A DNA stretch of 20,000 nucleotides from Glandiceps talaboti (taxonomy: Eukaryota > Hemichordata > Enteropneusta > Spengelidae), in NCBI RefSeq assembly GCF_964340395.1, contig NC_135558.1, positions 16,685,771-16,705,770 of the forward strand, read 5' to 3'. The notes beneath the pieces are model-generated. The model was not told the origin of the DNA and searched no databases. It worked only from the letters and a program-made list of their open reading frames with translations. This document shows, one piece after another, positions 1-11,566 of this stretch (position 1 is the first letter of the stretch; the number at the start of each line of letters is the position of its first letter). The position numbers and the translations under genes were made by a program.

Positions 1-92
1 TACCAGGTAATCAAGGATAACGTAAAAATAACAATAATAGCCAATATAACCTTTGACAGGTTCCCCAAGGACGAACCCTTGGTCGCCGACAT
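1..92 (-). CDS. Candidate first coding exon of an unrecognised single-pass membrane protein, cut by the left edge
   Basis: On the minus strand an ATG at 92-90 opens a frame that stays open to the window edge (30 codons). A TGA lies in frame two codons upstream and an A sits at -3, so this ATG would be the start. The peptide begins MSATKGSSLGNLSK and continues with about 15 hydrophobic residues (VILAIIVIFTLSLIT) followed by W. This short N-terminus followed by a membrane segment is typical of type II signal anchors of Golgi or ER enzymes, or of uncleaved signal peptides. The family cannot be named from so short a piece. A GT lies at the very edge (TG|GTA), so the exon could end there. A chance hydrophobic frame in AT-rich DNA is the main alternative. 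The start lies 2.6 kb from the divergent MYORG-like gene. Confidence 0.33.
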   Translation of the reverse strand, partial: MSATKGSSLGNLSKVILAIIVIFTLSLITW

Positions 93-1011
93 CTTTCACT
101 TATTACTTAAATTACATGCAACTGAACAGCAACAAAGAATGTAGTGTCCCTACCGCCATTATGGCGAACACAGAACGGCAGCTAGCTGCGTAACTTCGCT
201 CACAAACGAAAGAACCCAAACAGACTTTGTCCGGTTCAACATATATATCACGATGTTTCGTAATAGTTTCAACCTCTTACCAGAGAATTGACGATACCAC
301 CACGCATATCTCGTAACTCGTCTATATCAAAATGGGTGACAGGCGACTAGACTGGTATCTAGTTCCGGTGAGACAGACTGTAACCCCACATGACCCCAAT
401 TCATACTAGACGGTCTCGTTCCAATTTGGTAAATCTCGCGAGAGTTGTCATAAGTATGTCACAGGCGTAAGATGCAAGGCTATATTGAATGTAACACCCC
501 GTTTTTGTGTGTAATTTTACACAATTGCGAATCAGATTTGTTGACGGCATACCATGGTGAATAACAGAATATTGTGTATTGTATTGTTAGTCATCCCTTC
601 GCGACAATATTTCTTTTTATCATATTTGCATTGCGTGGAACGTAACTTACAATGTATTCGCCGCAGGACGCCATATGGTGTATACTATTACAACGAGTTA
701 ATCAACAACGAATTAACAATTATGATTTGAACATATCTCATTTCAGTTTGAACGCTAATAACCAATTTTAAATCAATTTGTAAATGAAATACTTAAAAGC
801 AAATACACGTTTTAATTAATTTATCCATATGTGCTGTGTGCACAGATGTTGAATGAAAACAAACTGACACAAAGAATATCGACCATCCAGCAAGCATTAC
901 AGCCATTATTTATTGAATATTTGCTTATTTATTGAATATTTGTTATGAATTTTACAAACTCTGGATTTAAAAAAAGAGAGAATAATAACATTCCTAATCT
1001 TTTGAATTAAG
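93..1011. other. Non-coding stretch, no gene seen
   Basis: No supported exon or RNA gene was found here. If the minus-strand start at 92 is real, the first few hundred bases would be its 5' UTR and promoter. The only structure noticed is an 18-bp direct duplication (ttatttattgaatatttg) at 906-923 and 925-942, separated by one base. Confidence 0.5.
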
Positions 1012-1020
1012 TATCCATCC

Positions 1021-1116
<96 letters not shown>

Positions 1117-1148
1117 GTCTATCTGTCTATCTATCTATCTATCTTACC

Positions 1149-1185
<37 letters not shown>

Positions 1186-1206
1186 CCTATCTATCTATCT
1201 ATCTAT
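1012..1206. repeat. (TATC)n microsatellite
   Basis: This is a long run of TATC/ATCT units (GATA on the minus strand), with sparse interruptions such as TGTC and TTACC near 1117-1147 and a CCATCC start. It is ordinary tetranucleotide slippage DNA lying about 1.5 kb upstream of the MYORG-like start codon. Confidence 0.97.
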
Positions 1207-1260
1207 GTATATACGACTTAGAACTTTTGCTATCTATCCATCGAGTCACTTAAATTGTCC

Positions 1261-1263
<3 letters not shown>

Positions 1264-1346
<83 letters not shown>
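1264..1346. repeat. (TA)n microsatellite
   Basis: An essentially uninterrupted alternating TA tract of about 83 bp. It is self-complementary and could extrude as a cruciform. Length is likely to vary between individuals. Confidence 0.97.
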
Positions 1347-1349
<3 letters not shown>

Positions 1350-1629
1350 CACGAGGTTTTTCCCTTCTTGATTCTTATCCATAATGAGGCGAAACAATAG
1401 AACTCAGATAGGGTTAAAACGATCATAGCACGATGGTACGCTGGAATTTGATCGAGTTCTGATACATATTCTAAATACCTACCTGTCAGCGTCCTTTACG
1501 TCAGTTGTTTACGTCATACTTATTTTTTTGGTATCAGTTACCAGAGAGCACATACTGGGTTTTTATTTTTGAAACAGCAAGCCATCCCTCCCTTTCACCG
1601 CCCCTCCCCTTTCCCACATTCTTCCCTCC

Positions 1630-1663
1630 CCTCTCTCCCTCTCTGTCTCTGTCTCTGTCTGTC

Positions 1664-1751
<88 letters not shown>
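1630..1751. repeat. (CT)n tract with GTCT-rich left part
   Basis: CT/GTCT units at the left grade into a pure CT run at about 1681-1751. Reading frames across it encode only Ser/Leu dipeptide runs and are not genes. Confidence 0.95.
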
Positions 1752-1754
<3 letters not shown>

Positions 1755-1913
1755 CTCCCCTAATCAGTAAACGCTCTCCCCTTCTTCACTCTTTCTCGTT
1801 GTCTAGTTTACCTCACTAACATTCAATCTATTTTGCTAACATTTTGTTAATTTAATGTTATTTCTCAATATTTTGCTTCATTCAGCCAAGGAAAATACTC
1901 GTGACCTACCAAC

Positions 1914-2158
1914 TACAGTAACTTGTGGGCTAATATTCTATTCAGTGATGGTCGTGATACAAAATAATGACGTTAATTATGGTTAGGTCTTTACGAATGT
2001 TCAAAAAAAATACCGTCACCGGTGTCAACGCAAAAAACGATACGGTTGGCGAGTTTAACACCGGCGGCGGTAGTCATTTTGAATATTCGTAAATAACAAG
2101 CAATAACGCCGCACAATTTTGTACTGATGAATAGAATATTAGCTCACAAGTGACTGTA
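1914..2158. mobile_element. 245-bp foldback (MITE-like) element
   Basis: The outer arms 1914-1944 and 2128-2158 are reverse complements at 29 of 31 positions. A second arm pair follows inward (about 1991-2030 against 2056-2092, both containing TTACGAAT.TTCAAAA and an ACCG..CCGGTGT block). The stretch between the two pairs (TACAAAAT...) also pairs partly, so almost the whole element folds back on itself. There is no coding capacity. A possible 3-bp AAC flanks both ends, which is too short to prove a target-site duplication. This matches non-autonomous inverted-repeat DNA elements; no autonomous partner is visible in the window. Confidence 0.72.
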
Positions 2159-2615
2159 AACTACACATAGTACAAGGCAACCAACTACAAAGTACCCATG
2201 CATGCCCTTGTTCGACTCTGATTCGGATTCGAATCTCAATTTACTGACATTTTACTGTGTGACTTTTTGAATGCGGTATTATCGTGTCTCATTTTTCGAG
2301 AGCACACACAGACAGGCAAAGAATGGCGGTCTTTCTCGACCCATGTAGAAGGAAAAGTGCATCCATGTGTTGGTATTTCTTTGCGAAAGAGTGACCCAAT
2401 TGGCTTGGGGAAGGGATATTGGTAGATGCAACTAATCATTTATATCAGTATGATCCCGGTTATGATCCAACATTTCTGACAAACAACCGCGATACGAGGA
2501 TTGTTTGTTGAATCGGTCAAAGTTCACTGATCGATGATAGACAGCGCTATGCATACGTTCTTATATTCTATGTAGTATGTCCACGTCTTTGACGATTTCA
2601 ACGAAGAACAAGCGG
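2159..2615. other. Non-coding 5' flank of the MYORG-like gene
   Basis: No exon is supported here. A short open frame on the minus strand (2439-2236) has no recognisable motif and no splice context. Confidence 0.45.
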
Positions 2616-2728
2616 TATAAGAGTTCAGCCAGAGCAAACAGCCGAAGAAATCTGCAAGGAGAAATTGGACCATTCTATATCTGACCGGGTCTGTTTGAAA
2701 TATCCGTGTTCTTCAAAGTACATTCATC
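2616..2728 (+). promoter_or_regulatory. Possible TATA element and 5' UTR of the MYORG-like gene
   Basis: A TATAAG hexamer lies at 2616-2621, 113 bp before the start codon, which would put transcription start near 2641-2650. The leader from there to 2728 has an in-frame TGA at 2696-2698, so the ATG at 2729 is the first possible start in its frame. The TATA call rests on one hexamer in AT-rich DNA and is weak. An additional upstream non-coding exon cannot be excluded. Confidence 0.22.
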
Positions 2729-5534
2729 ATGGGCAAGTCGTGGGTCGTTGTGGTATTGGTCGCCATAGCAGCATGGTACTCTTGGCCGCTCTTGAAACAG
2801 TATATCACAGAAGAGGAGGGTCGCACAACATCAGGTAGTCCTACTTTTGACAATTTCATGTTCGACCAAACAACCCAGACATTTCGCTTCACGAAGGCAG
2901 GAGGTGAGGTGCTGCGTGGAAAGGTTGGTCAAAGGTCAGAGCTCGGCCAAGGGTCAGATCCATGCATGCTACAATCAGATGAGTCTGGTGTATGTGTTGA
3001 ATTCAAAACTGGTCTAAAGTTAGAAGTTCGTGAAAAGAAATTCAATGAAGCAGTCTGCTACGACGTAAACTGGCAAGCTACCCGACAAGATGTAATTCCA
3101 ACAGACTGCTACGATTTGGCCGACGCACACTGGTACGGGGGCAGTGAAATGTACCACCAACGATGGCCGATTGAGAAACTAGATGTTGCTATGCAACCGT
3201 ACTTGTCATCTGACATCCTGCTGGATATCCAGGGTAAATTCAGAGAAACATACGGGTCTGTAATCGAACGATTCTGGGTGAACAGTCGCGGTGTAGGCAT
3301 CGTTGTTCCGTACACCGTACCTTTGCACGTAAGCGTTAACCACGGTAACGATGGCCAGTTGTGTTTCAAGGCGGACTACAATACTCCAAAATACAAGATT
3401 GATGAAAACGCTCTCGCTTTTCTCAAATACAGAATCTGCGTTGGTGAAAACGTTAAAGCAATCCATCGTTTTCTCTCCAACCTCTACTTTGATAAACCGA
3501 ACGGCATACCTGACAAAAGGATGTTTCGATCCCCAGTATGGTCCACTTGGGCAAGGTACAAAATGGCTGTCAATCAATCGATCGTCGTCAACTTTGCACG
3601 AGAAATTAAAAAGTTCGGTTTCTCAAACAGTCAGATCGAAATTGATGACATTTGGTCTCCCACGTATGGTGACATTGTGTTCGACAAAAAGAAGTTTCCC
3701 CATCCTGGTTTGATGGTTGCTACGCTACAGAAACTCGGTTACCGGGTAACGGCATGGGTAACGCCCTTCGCTAATCCAGATTCAGAAGCTTTTGCGGAGG
3801 GCAAGAGGAAGGGTTATTGGGTGAAGAATGAAACTGGTGGAGCGCCCGCAATGGTTAAATGGTGGCAAGGGACCGGTGCATTGATCGATGTCACAAATCC
3901 TGAGGCTGTTGACTGGTATGTTAGTAGACTGAATAACTTACGAAGAGAGGTAAAATTGGACTCATACAAATTTGATGCGGGGGAGATCGTCTACTTTCCA
4001 TCATCACACAAAACACACACACCGCTAGAACATCCGGGTCAGTATACCGAATACTATGTGAAGACGGTGTCTCGTCTAGGCGATCTAATCGAGGTCCGTG
4101 TGGGCCACCAAACACAACGTGAAGGGATTTTTGTTCGCATGTTTGACAAGGATTCAAAGTGGGGTTACGACAACGGGTTGAAAACTATGATCCCAACAGC
4201 GTTATTGATGGGCATCTTAGGGTATCCCTTCATACTTCCAGACATGATTGGCGGTAATGCGTACGGTGAAACCAGCTTTCACGTTGTTGACATGCCGGAG
4301 AGAGAACTCTTCATCCGCTGGATGCAGTTGTCCGCTTACATGCCTTCGATGCAGTTTTCTATATCACCATGGCAATATGACAAAGAAGTTGCGTTGATGG
4401 GGTTACAGATGGTTAAAGTTCACCAGGAAATCGTAACCCCTCTAATTCTGAAATTGGCTGAAGAATCAGTTAAGTCAGGTGAGAGAACTTAACGAAGATT
4501 GTAGTTCGATATAGCCCCAGTAAATGTACCTACCATAAGTTCTTACATATGTTTTGATTTCTGGTTGCATCACCTGGGTTAGTTTACCTGAGTGCAAACT
4601 AAATTAATGCTTGCCTGTTTCATCTAAACAGACTTTGAAAAACTGTTCGTTTTTTTATCCCAAAATATGTTTCACGGGTAGGTGAAACATAGTAATAATT
4701 TATTCTTCTATCACGACCAATCTAACTTGATAGAGTAACGTTTTGATTGTCAATCTATCCGTTTGCTGGTTTAACCGCTAGGGGGGCGGTGTAGTGTGAT
4801 GACGTGATTGTAGAGATGAATAACCAGACAGACGACAAGGGGGCACAAACATGGAAAGGGACGAGGAGTCATAATCTCTACGACCACGTCATCGCTACTA
4901 CGCCGCCTAGCAGCAAAGTCAGTAAATGGACAGTTTGACATGTTGACATTGCCTGTCGACCTGAACAGGTGAAACGTTACTACTAAATAATAAATCTTAG
5001 TCGTAATACAAGAACTAATTAATATTGATACTGTCCAGTTTTTTTTATGTTGTACTGTTGTAGGAATTCACACAGAGGAAGGCCACAGACCTTCAAACAA
5101 TAAACAGTTTGACAAACCCGACAACGGGCCGGACGTACGTACGATCGAAGCGCCGAGATGTTTTCTTGATGATATTATATGTAGATTCCCAGTGACAAAC
5201 TATATATATTTTCTCATACCGATAAGATTGCAAATTATTTACTTTAAGTTGTGTTCTTTCATTTCCAGGTGCACCTATCTTACGACCACTTTGGTGGGTC
5301 GCCCCCAACGACGAAGCTGCACTAACTATCGATTCAGAATTTCTGATTGGTGATGACTTTTTGGTGGCGCCCATCCTCGACAAGGGAGCTCGAAAACGAG
5401 ATATCTACCTTCCACGAGGTCAATGGAAGGATGAATTGGGTAACCTTGGTAACGTTAATGGTGGACAGTGGTTATATGATTATAAAATAGACCTTGATCA
5501 AATTGCTACTTTTACTAGAATATCACAAAGATAA
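2729..5534 (+). CDS. MYORG-like family-31 glycosidase (alpha-galactosidase-type), two coding exons
   Basis: Joining 2729-4478 and 5269-5534 gives 671 aa; human MYORG is 714 aa (from memory). The N-terminus has a signal-anchor-like segment (about residues 5-21) after only four residues, predicting a type II protein with its catalytic domain in the ER or Golgi lumen. Family marks, in order, are HWYGG near 134-138, IEIDDIW near 303-309, YKFDAGE at 413-419, FDKDSKWGYD at 472-481 and GYPFILPDMIGG near 498-509. D416 is the expected nucleophile and D473 the expected acid/base. Their spacing of 57 equals that of human D463/D520 as I recall them, so the enzyme looks active. N-glycosylation sequons occur at N282 and N367. 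Human MYORG is reported as an alpha-galactosidase with narrow specificity; the substrate here is inferred. The uninterrupted frame reads four residues into the intron (GERT) and stops, so the splice is needed to complete the protein. Orthology versus membership of an expanded invertebrate paralogue group is not resolved. Confidence 0.93.
4666..4691. repeat. Perfect 10-bp inverted repeat, 6-nt spacer
   Basis: TATGTTTCAC at 4666-4675 is exactly mirrored by GTGAAACATA at 4682-4691, around the spacer gggtag. The transcript could form a compact stem-loop inside the intron. No function is evident. Confidence 0.8.
4777..4911. mobile_element. 135-bp MITE-like inverted-repeat element
   Basis: The left arm 4777-4816 and right arm 4874-4911 are imperfect reverse complements. 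Both outer ends read GCTAGG, both inner ends read GTAGAGAT, and each arm has a central GATGACGTG. The core is 57 bp and non-coding. No clear target-site duplication is seen at the GCTAGG ends. It lies wholly inside the MYORG-like intron. Each arm carries a TGACGTG motif resembling a CREB/ATF half-site. The sequence differs from the 1914-2158 element, so it is a different family. Confidence 0.68.
5269..5534 (+). CDS. Second coding exon of the MYORG-like gene (C-terminal beta domain)
   Basis: This exon has no start codon of its own and is easy to miss. The donor TCAG|GTGAGA after 4478 and the acceptor TTTCATTTCCAG before 5269 are both strong. Joined in phase 1, they give a glycine codon and continue GAPILRPLWW, then a FLIGDDFLVAPIL block and a DIYLPRGQW block. 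These are the expected GH31 sequences after the catalytic barrel and closely resemble the C-terminus of vertebrate MYORG. The frame ends at TAA 5532-5534 after 88 residues. The seamless homology across the junction is the best proof of this splice. Confidence 0.93.
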
Positions 5535-5609
5535 TGTAATTTTTTGAAATATTTAGCTCTTTGACTTTGCTAACAATTGATTTTTAAATTTACGGTGTTC
5601 ACTGTAGTG

Positions 5610-5615
5610 TATAAA
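5610..5615 (+). terminator. Possible polyadenylation signal of the MYORG-like gene (TATAAA variant)
   Basis: TATAAA lies 76 bp after the stop and is followed by a T-rich stretch (TTTTTCATTGTTG, 5633-5645) suitable as a downstream element. No canonical AATAAA lies close by, so this is only the best local candidate. Confidence 0.25.
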
Positions 5616-5910
5616 ACTAACACATGAAGAAATTTTTCATTGTTGAAATAATAATTATAGAAAGGAGTGGTATTTATATCATCCTACATGGGAGTTTTCA
5701 TTCCCTACTGTCGTGACCACAATAATCGCGCCCTCAACGACGGCGATGTAGTGACCGTCGACCCAGCCGAAACTGTATCGGCGAAGAGCTCTAGGTGGCG
5801 CCTTTTCACATCACGGAACCCAACATAGAATCATATACATGTACCATAAAATACTATTAGTATTACGGCCTTAATATTCAGTATTGTGCTTTTGTTGTTG
5901 GTAGTGACGC

Positions 5911-5941
<31 letters not shown>

Positions 5942-6020
5942 GGTGGTGGTGGTGGTGGTGGTGGTGGTGGTGGTGATGGTGGCAGTATTGTTGGTGGTGG
6001 CAGTGTTGGCGGTGGTGGCT
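5911..6020. repeat. (GTT)n(GGT)n trinucleotide microsatellite
   Basis: About five GTT units lead into a run of about 17 GGT units to 5974, then decayed GGT/GTT units to 6020. On the plus strand the closely spaced GG pairs could form two-layer G-quadruplexes. Frames across it are only poly-His, poly-Thr or similar. Confidence 0.93.
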
Positions 6021-6032
6021 TTGTTTGAAAAT

Positions 6033-6113
6033 TGAGGGCGCTGTGTCAGAGAAGCACATCGTACAAGAATCACCACGAACAAAATGAGGGCGCAGTGACA
6101 GAGAAGCACACTG
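6033..6113. repeat. Direct repeat, two 29-bp copies 52 bp apart
   Basis: Copies at 6033-6061 and 6085-6113 share TGAGGGCGC.GTG.CAGAGA and then AGCACA. Only a few bases differ. The sequence between them is not repetitive. The second copy suggests a local duplication or two insertions of the same short repeat. Confidence 0.8.
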
Positions 6114-6444
6114 TTAAAATGAAATCCATTATAACAATAGAGACGACTAAACTATAAACTTCTCCACTACACAGTATAGTGATATCAAAGACTTTATTCG
6201 ATCAAAAATAGATTCCCAAATCTAAATTCTCATGTGCATTAAAAAAAACACAAAAGCTTGCATTTCTGTGAATAGAACTGTGCATATTTCCCCCATTATT
6301 CTTTGATAAAGACACCCCCCTGATATAAGTGTACTCGCATAGAGTATTGTATCAAAAGCCAATCGTTTCGAATTCTTCAAGAAACCGATCGTCTCAAATG
6401 TCACAGAAAGAGTATGAAATGACCTAGCTCAAAATAGTTTCTGT

Positions 6445-6493
6445 TTTATTGCCCTATTAAAGCTATACTCGGTATCCAAAAGAAATTTTTATT
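6445..6493 (-). terminator. PRRX: Candidate polyadenylation signals of the Prrx gene
   Basis: On the minus strand AATAAA occurs at 6493-6488 and again at 6450-6445, 313 and 356 bp after the Prrx stop codon. A third lies further on at 6198-6193. Any of them could end the transcript; RNA ends are needed to choose. Confidence 0.35.
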
Positions 6494-6805
6494 GAAGTGA
6501 GTCGGAAGAAAATAAAGCGTCGTAAGCTACACACACACGTATCATTTATCAATTGAAAGTGTATTCAAAGCAAACATTTGTGTTTTCCAGACATACCGTA
6601 CGCCTCCATATATTTCACGAACGGAAAACACCATGAGGTGTGCACGGATGTTGTTATCGACACGAGGCGTCACCTTTTGAGTTTTTTCAAGTGTCTGAAC
6701 GCCTGCGAATTTCCGGACGCACATTCGAAGTCTACGCCCTGAACCTGAATACTTAATCAGGGTTTTGTAGTATCATCGGACAGAAACTTGAAACAACATC
6801 AGCGA

Positions 6806-8543
<1,738 letters not shown>

Positions 8544-10392
8544 CTGAAAATTTGAAATAATATTGCGATATTATATTTATAATTGACCTTATAGACTGAG
8601 TTGATGTGACAGATGACGAAGTGATTTAGTTGCGCTTTACTTTGTAGTTTTGTCTTTTAGATCACGAGTTCGATAATTAATTATGACATCGTCTCAACGA
8701 ATCTTCGCCCCTACAAATACTTTGTTTGTTTTCGTACACCTGTTTTTCCATTTTACTGGAAATTCCAGGTCATAACCCTTTCAGTGCCGTGCGTGACTTT
8801 CCCGCCAATATAATTTTGACGACAGTTGGAAATTAATCTCCAGTAACTTTTTGACATATTTCGGGGGTTTTTTTTTGGACTGGGGTTATAGAATGCGTCA
8901 CTTTCCGTAACCTTGTTGGATATTTGGATAAAAATTGTCAATATTTTTACAAAGTTTAACAAAAATGGAGTTTTATTTTGCCGTTAAGGAAATATTATAG
9001 TTATTTCTAGTCTGGGAGTGCCGTGTGAGTTGATTAAAGACCAGAAGTGTCTTGGGAGAATATGGTTGTAGGCTAAAGTCATCCCAAGTAGACTAGTTGA
9101 TACACTGCCAAGGTCAAAGAGATTGCCGACAGCTTCCTTCTCCGATTTCCGCAGCTGTGTTACTTAGTCGAGATGATGATGGAGACAATGTCCAGTACCC
9201 ACGGTACTGTCAAAAACGGGGGAAGAACAAAGACGGCCATTTTATTTAAACGTTTGATGCTCTATCCAGTATTAACATTCGCCCTGCTAACAGACTATCA
9301 CAATGACATCAAATATGGGAACACTAAGAATCACGAAAATTTAAGGAAAAACTATGATTTTTCTTATGATTATCGTATGACATAACGTGTGTTTGACTTT
9401 GTTTGACTTTGACTTTGAGGATATAAATTATGAATAAATCTAATTTAAAAAAAAATATTTTGACAAAACTTCGACAACATACTTTGTAATTGACCGATTT
9501 AGTTAAACGATGAAAGAAATGGTAATTTGCCGTTAATGGAAGTTATGTTTCATAGCTACCCCCCCCCCCACCCACCCTCCCTCCACCCGGTAATATGTAG
9601 AAAGAAAATCAGATGTTGCCAGGTGATATCAAAATATTGCAATACAATTTACTCTTGTGTAAGTTTGAATTGGTCGCCAAAATAAAAAAGATAGATGCAC
9701 GGCGTGTATTCAATTTTGATTCGTCATCAGTTGTGTACGTCCATCTTTTTTTCAATAGTCAAAGAGTTTGGATATTTTCATAATACGTGTACCGAGCAGA
9801 CGCACCCTTGCCCTTGCACGATCCGTTCACACGAAAGCTCGTCTGAACCTCGGTATAATGTTACAAAACACCTGACTACATAAGTCATACTTGTGGTCCA
9901 TCAAACACAACCAAACTGTTATGTCGAATACAATTAAAAGATAAATCAGCTAGACTAATGGCGTGCAAACGTCCGCAGTGGTGTAACTTGAAATTAACCA
10001 GAACACTCGACAATGTTGAGCCGTCGACGGTATGTCTGCTAGCGTACTGGCCTGTGAAACTCGACACATCGGCGGTTCGTTTTACAGGCTACCGTCTGGT
10101 GGTTTCTAGCCCCGGGAAAACAACTTGAGTGAATTAAACGTCTCCTATGCTACATACACACAAGTACACATACTTATCAAAATCTTTGCGTTTTATTTCA
10201 CATGTGGCATTACACCGGGAAACATTATCTAAAATTTGTTTTTGATATCAAGCACACCGTGTATTAGTTAGATTTTTCTTGAGTCCTGTTTTGAGATGGC
10301 GGGGTCGGATTTATTACATTGCTGTAAAGTGCCTGCCTTTCTCCCTGCCTGTCTTTTAGTCTGTCTGTCTGGCCCTTCCTCAAACTAATTAA

Positions 10393-10574
<182 letters not shown>

Positions 10575-11303
10575 AAGTTCATAAATTTAACTTCATTTTG
10601 CGCCAATAAATACAAGTAGCTCGACAATGAAAGCATCGTGGCATAAGAAAATACTGGCAAATAAAGCCATGGTGGTAACGTTGCGAAAGCTTTTGTGAGC
10701 TACTAATATTTCTTGGTGCAAAATGAAGTGAAAATTATGAACTTACAAAGTAACTTATGATTACTAAATACCGTTCTTGGACAGAGAACATCGATTTACC
10801 GTAATAATAGTATCGTATTTTTTAATTGTTTACTTGTTTGTCTACTTGTTCCTTTAATAGTCTGTTGGTGATTTTGTTTTCTGCCCAGTCTCTGGAGAAC
10901 ACGTTCCCATTTTAAGACAAGCAAACTTCAGATGTGAGTGAAATTGCCATTAAGACACGAGACCCCCAAAAATAAAACACAGAGTGAGTAGACGTTATCC
11001 GTTGACATTGAGTTGACGTTCAGAATACATACATACATAAAATAGAGAACTTTGATTGCTTTATCAGACGTGTCGGGCTTGACTAGAATTGACACAACAA
11101 CGTTTGAGATTGATCTCATCAGTGTATGATCTACATCTGTTCTTGTACTACATTTAGTTAAAACACAAACAAAGTTGATGATTTGAGCAGCCGTAATTTC
11201 AAATGGAATGGTGTCCAGCCGTCACTTAGACGCAACTTACAACCCACTGTATAAAATCACCGTCGTATGACAGGTCTATCACCTCCATACGTTCAACATA
11301 CGA

Positions 11304-11353
11304 AGCAGTAATTCACTGAGTACATACAAGCAGTAATTCACTGAGTACATACA
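11304..11353. repeat. Perfect 25-bp tandem duplication
   Basis: Two identical, adjoining 25-bp units (11304-11328 and 11329-11353), starting agcagtaattcactg. Identity is complete, so the duplication is probably recent. Confidence 0.93.
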
Positions 11354-11566
11354 GCGTAACTTTATTCATTTTTTAGTTTCCTTGCCTCCACGTTTTTCCT
11401 ACTTCTGTTATTCTTTTTTATTTCATGTAGTTAAACACCTTTACTAAACCCGCCAATTTTTTGAATCACTGGATGAACCCCACTAGAAACAAGTCTGTGA
11501 CTTTGTGGGTTCAACAATTTGTATCAGTTTTTATTTGTATATCTGTTCTGTCGGTCTTGTTTTACT

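Larger units (their letters stand above)
4479..5268 (+). other. Intron of the MYORG-like gene (790 bp)
   Basis: GT at 4479-4480 and AG at 5267-5268 bound it, and it splits a glycine codon after base 1. It contains a 10-bp perfect hairpin (4666-4691) and a foldback element (4777-4911). Nothing else with coding potential was seen. As I recall, the vertebrate MYORG coding region is not interrupted by an intron, so this one marks a difference in gene structure. Confidence 0.9.
5535..6805. other. Region between the convergent MYORG-like and Prrx genes
   Basis: It holds the 3' UTRs of two tail-to-tail genes, a locally GC-richer patch (5695-5825), a GTT/GGT microsatellite and a direct repeat. No further gene is supported. 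Short open frames in it (for example 46 codons from the ATG at about 5687) have no recognisable motif. Confidence 0.6.

Noticed and set aside
2224-2236. GATTCGAATC resembling a tRNA T-arm
   Set aside because: No acceptor stem, D-arm or anticodon arm can be placed around it.
4479-4492. C-terminal tail GERT that ends the long MYORG-like frame
   Set aside because: It is intron read-through past a strong GTGAGA donor. The true protein continues at 5269 with clear GH31 homology.
8753-8962. 69-codon minus-strand frame upstream of the homeobox exon, considered as the Prrx N-terminal exon
   Set aside because: It has no resemblance to the Prrx N-terminus, no suitable phase-1 donor was seen, and it is rich in AT-derived residues.
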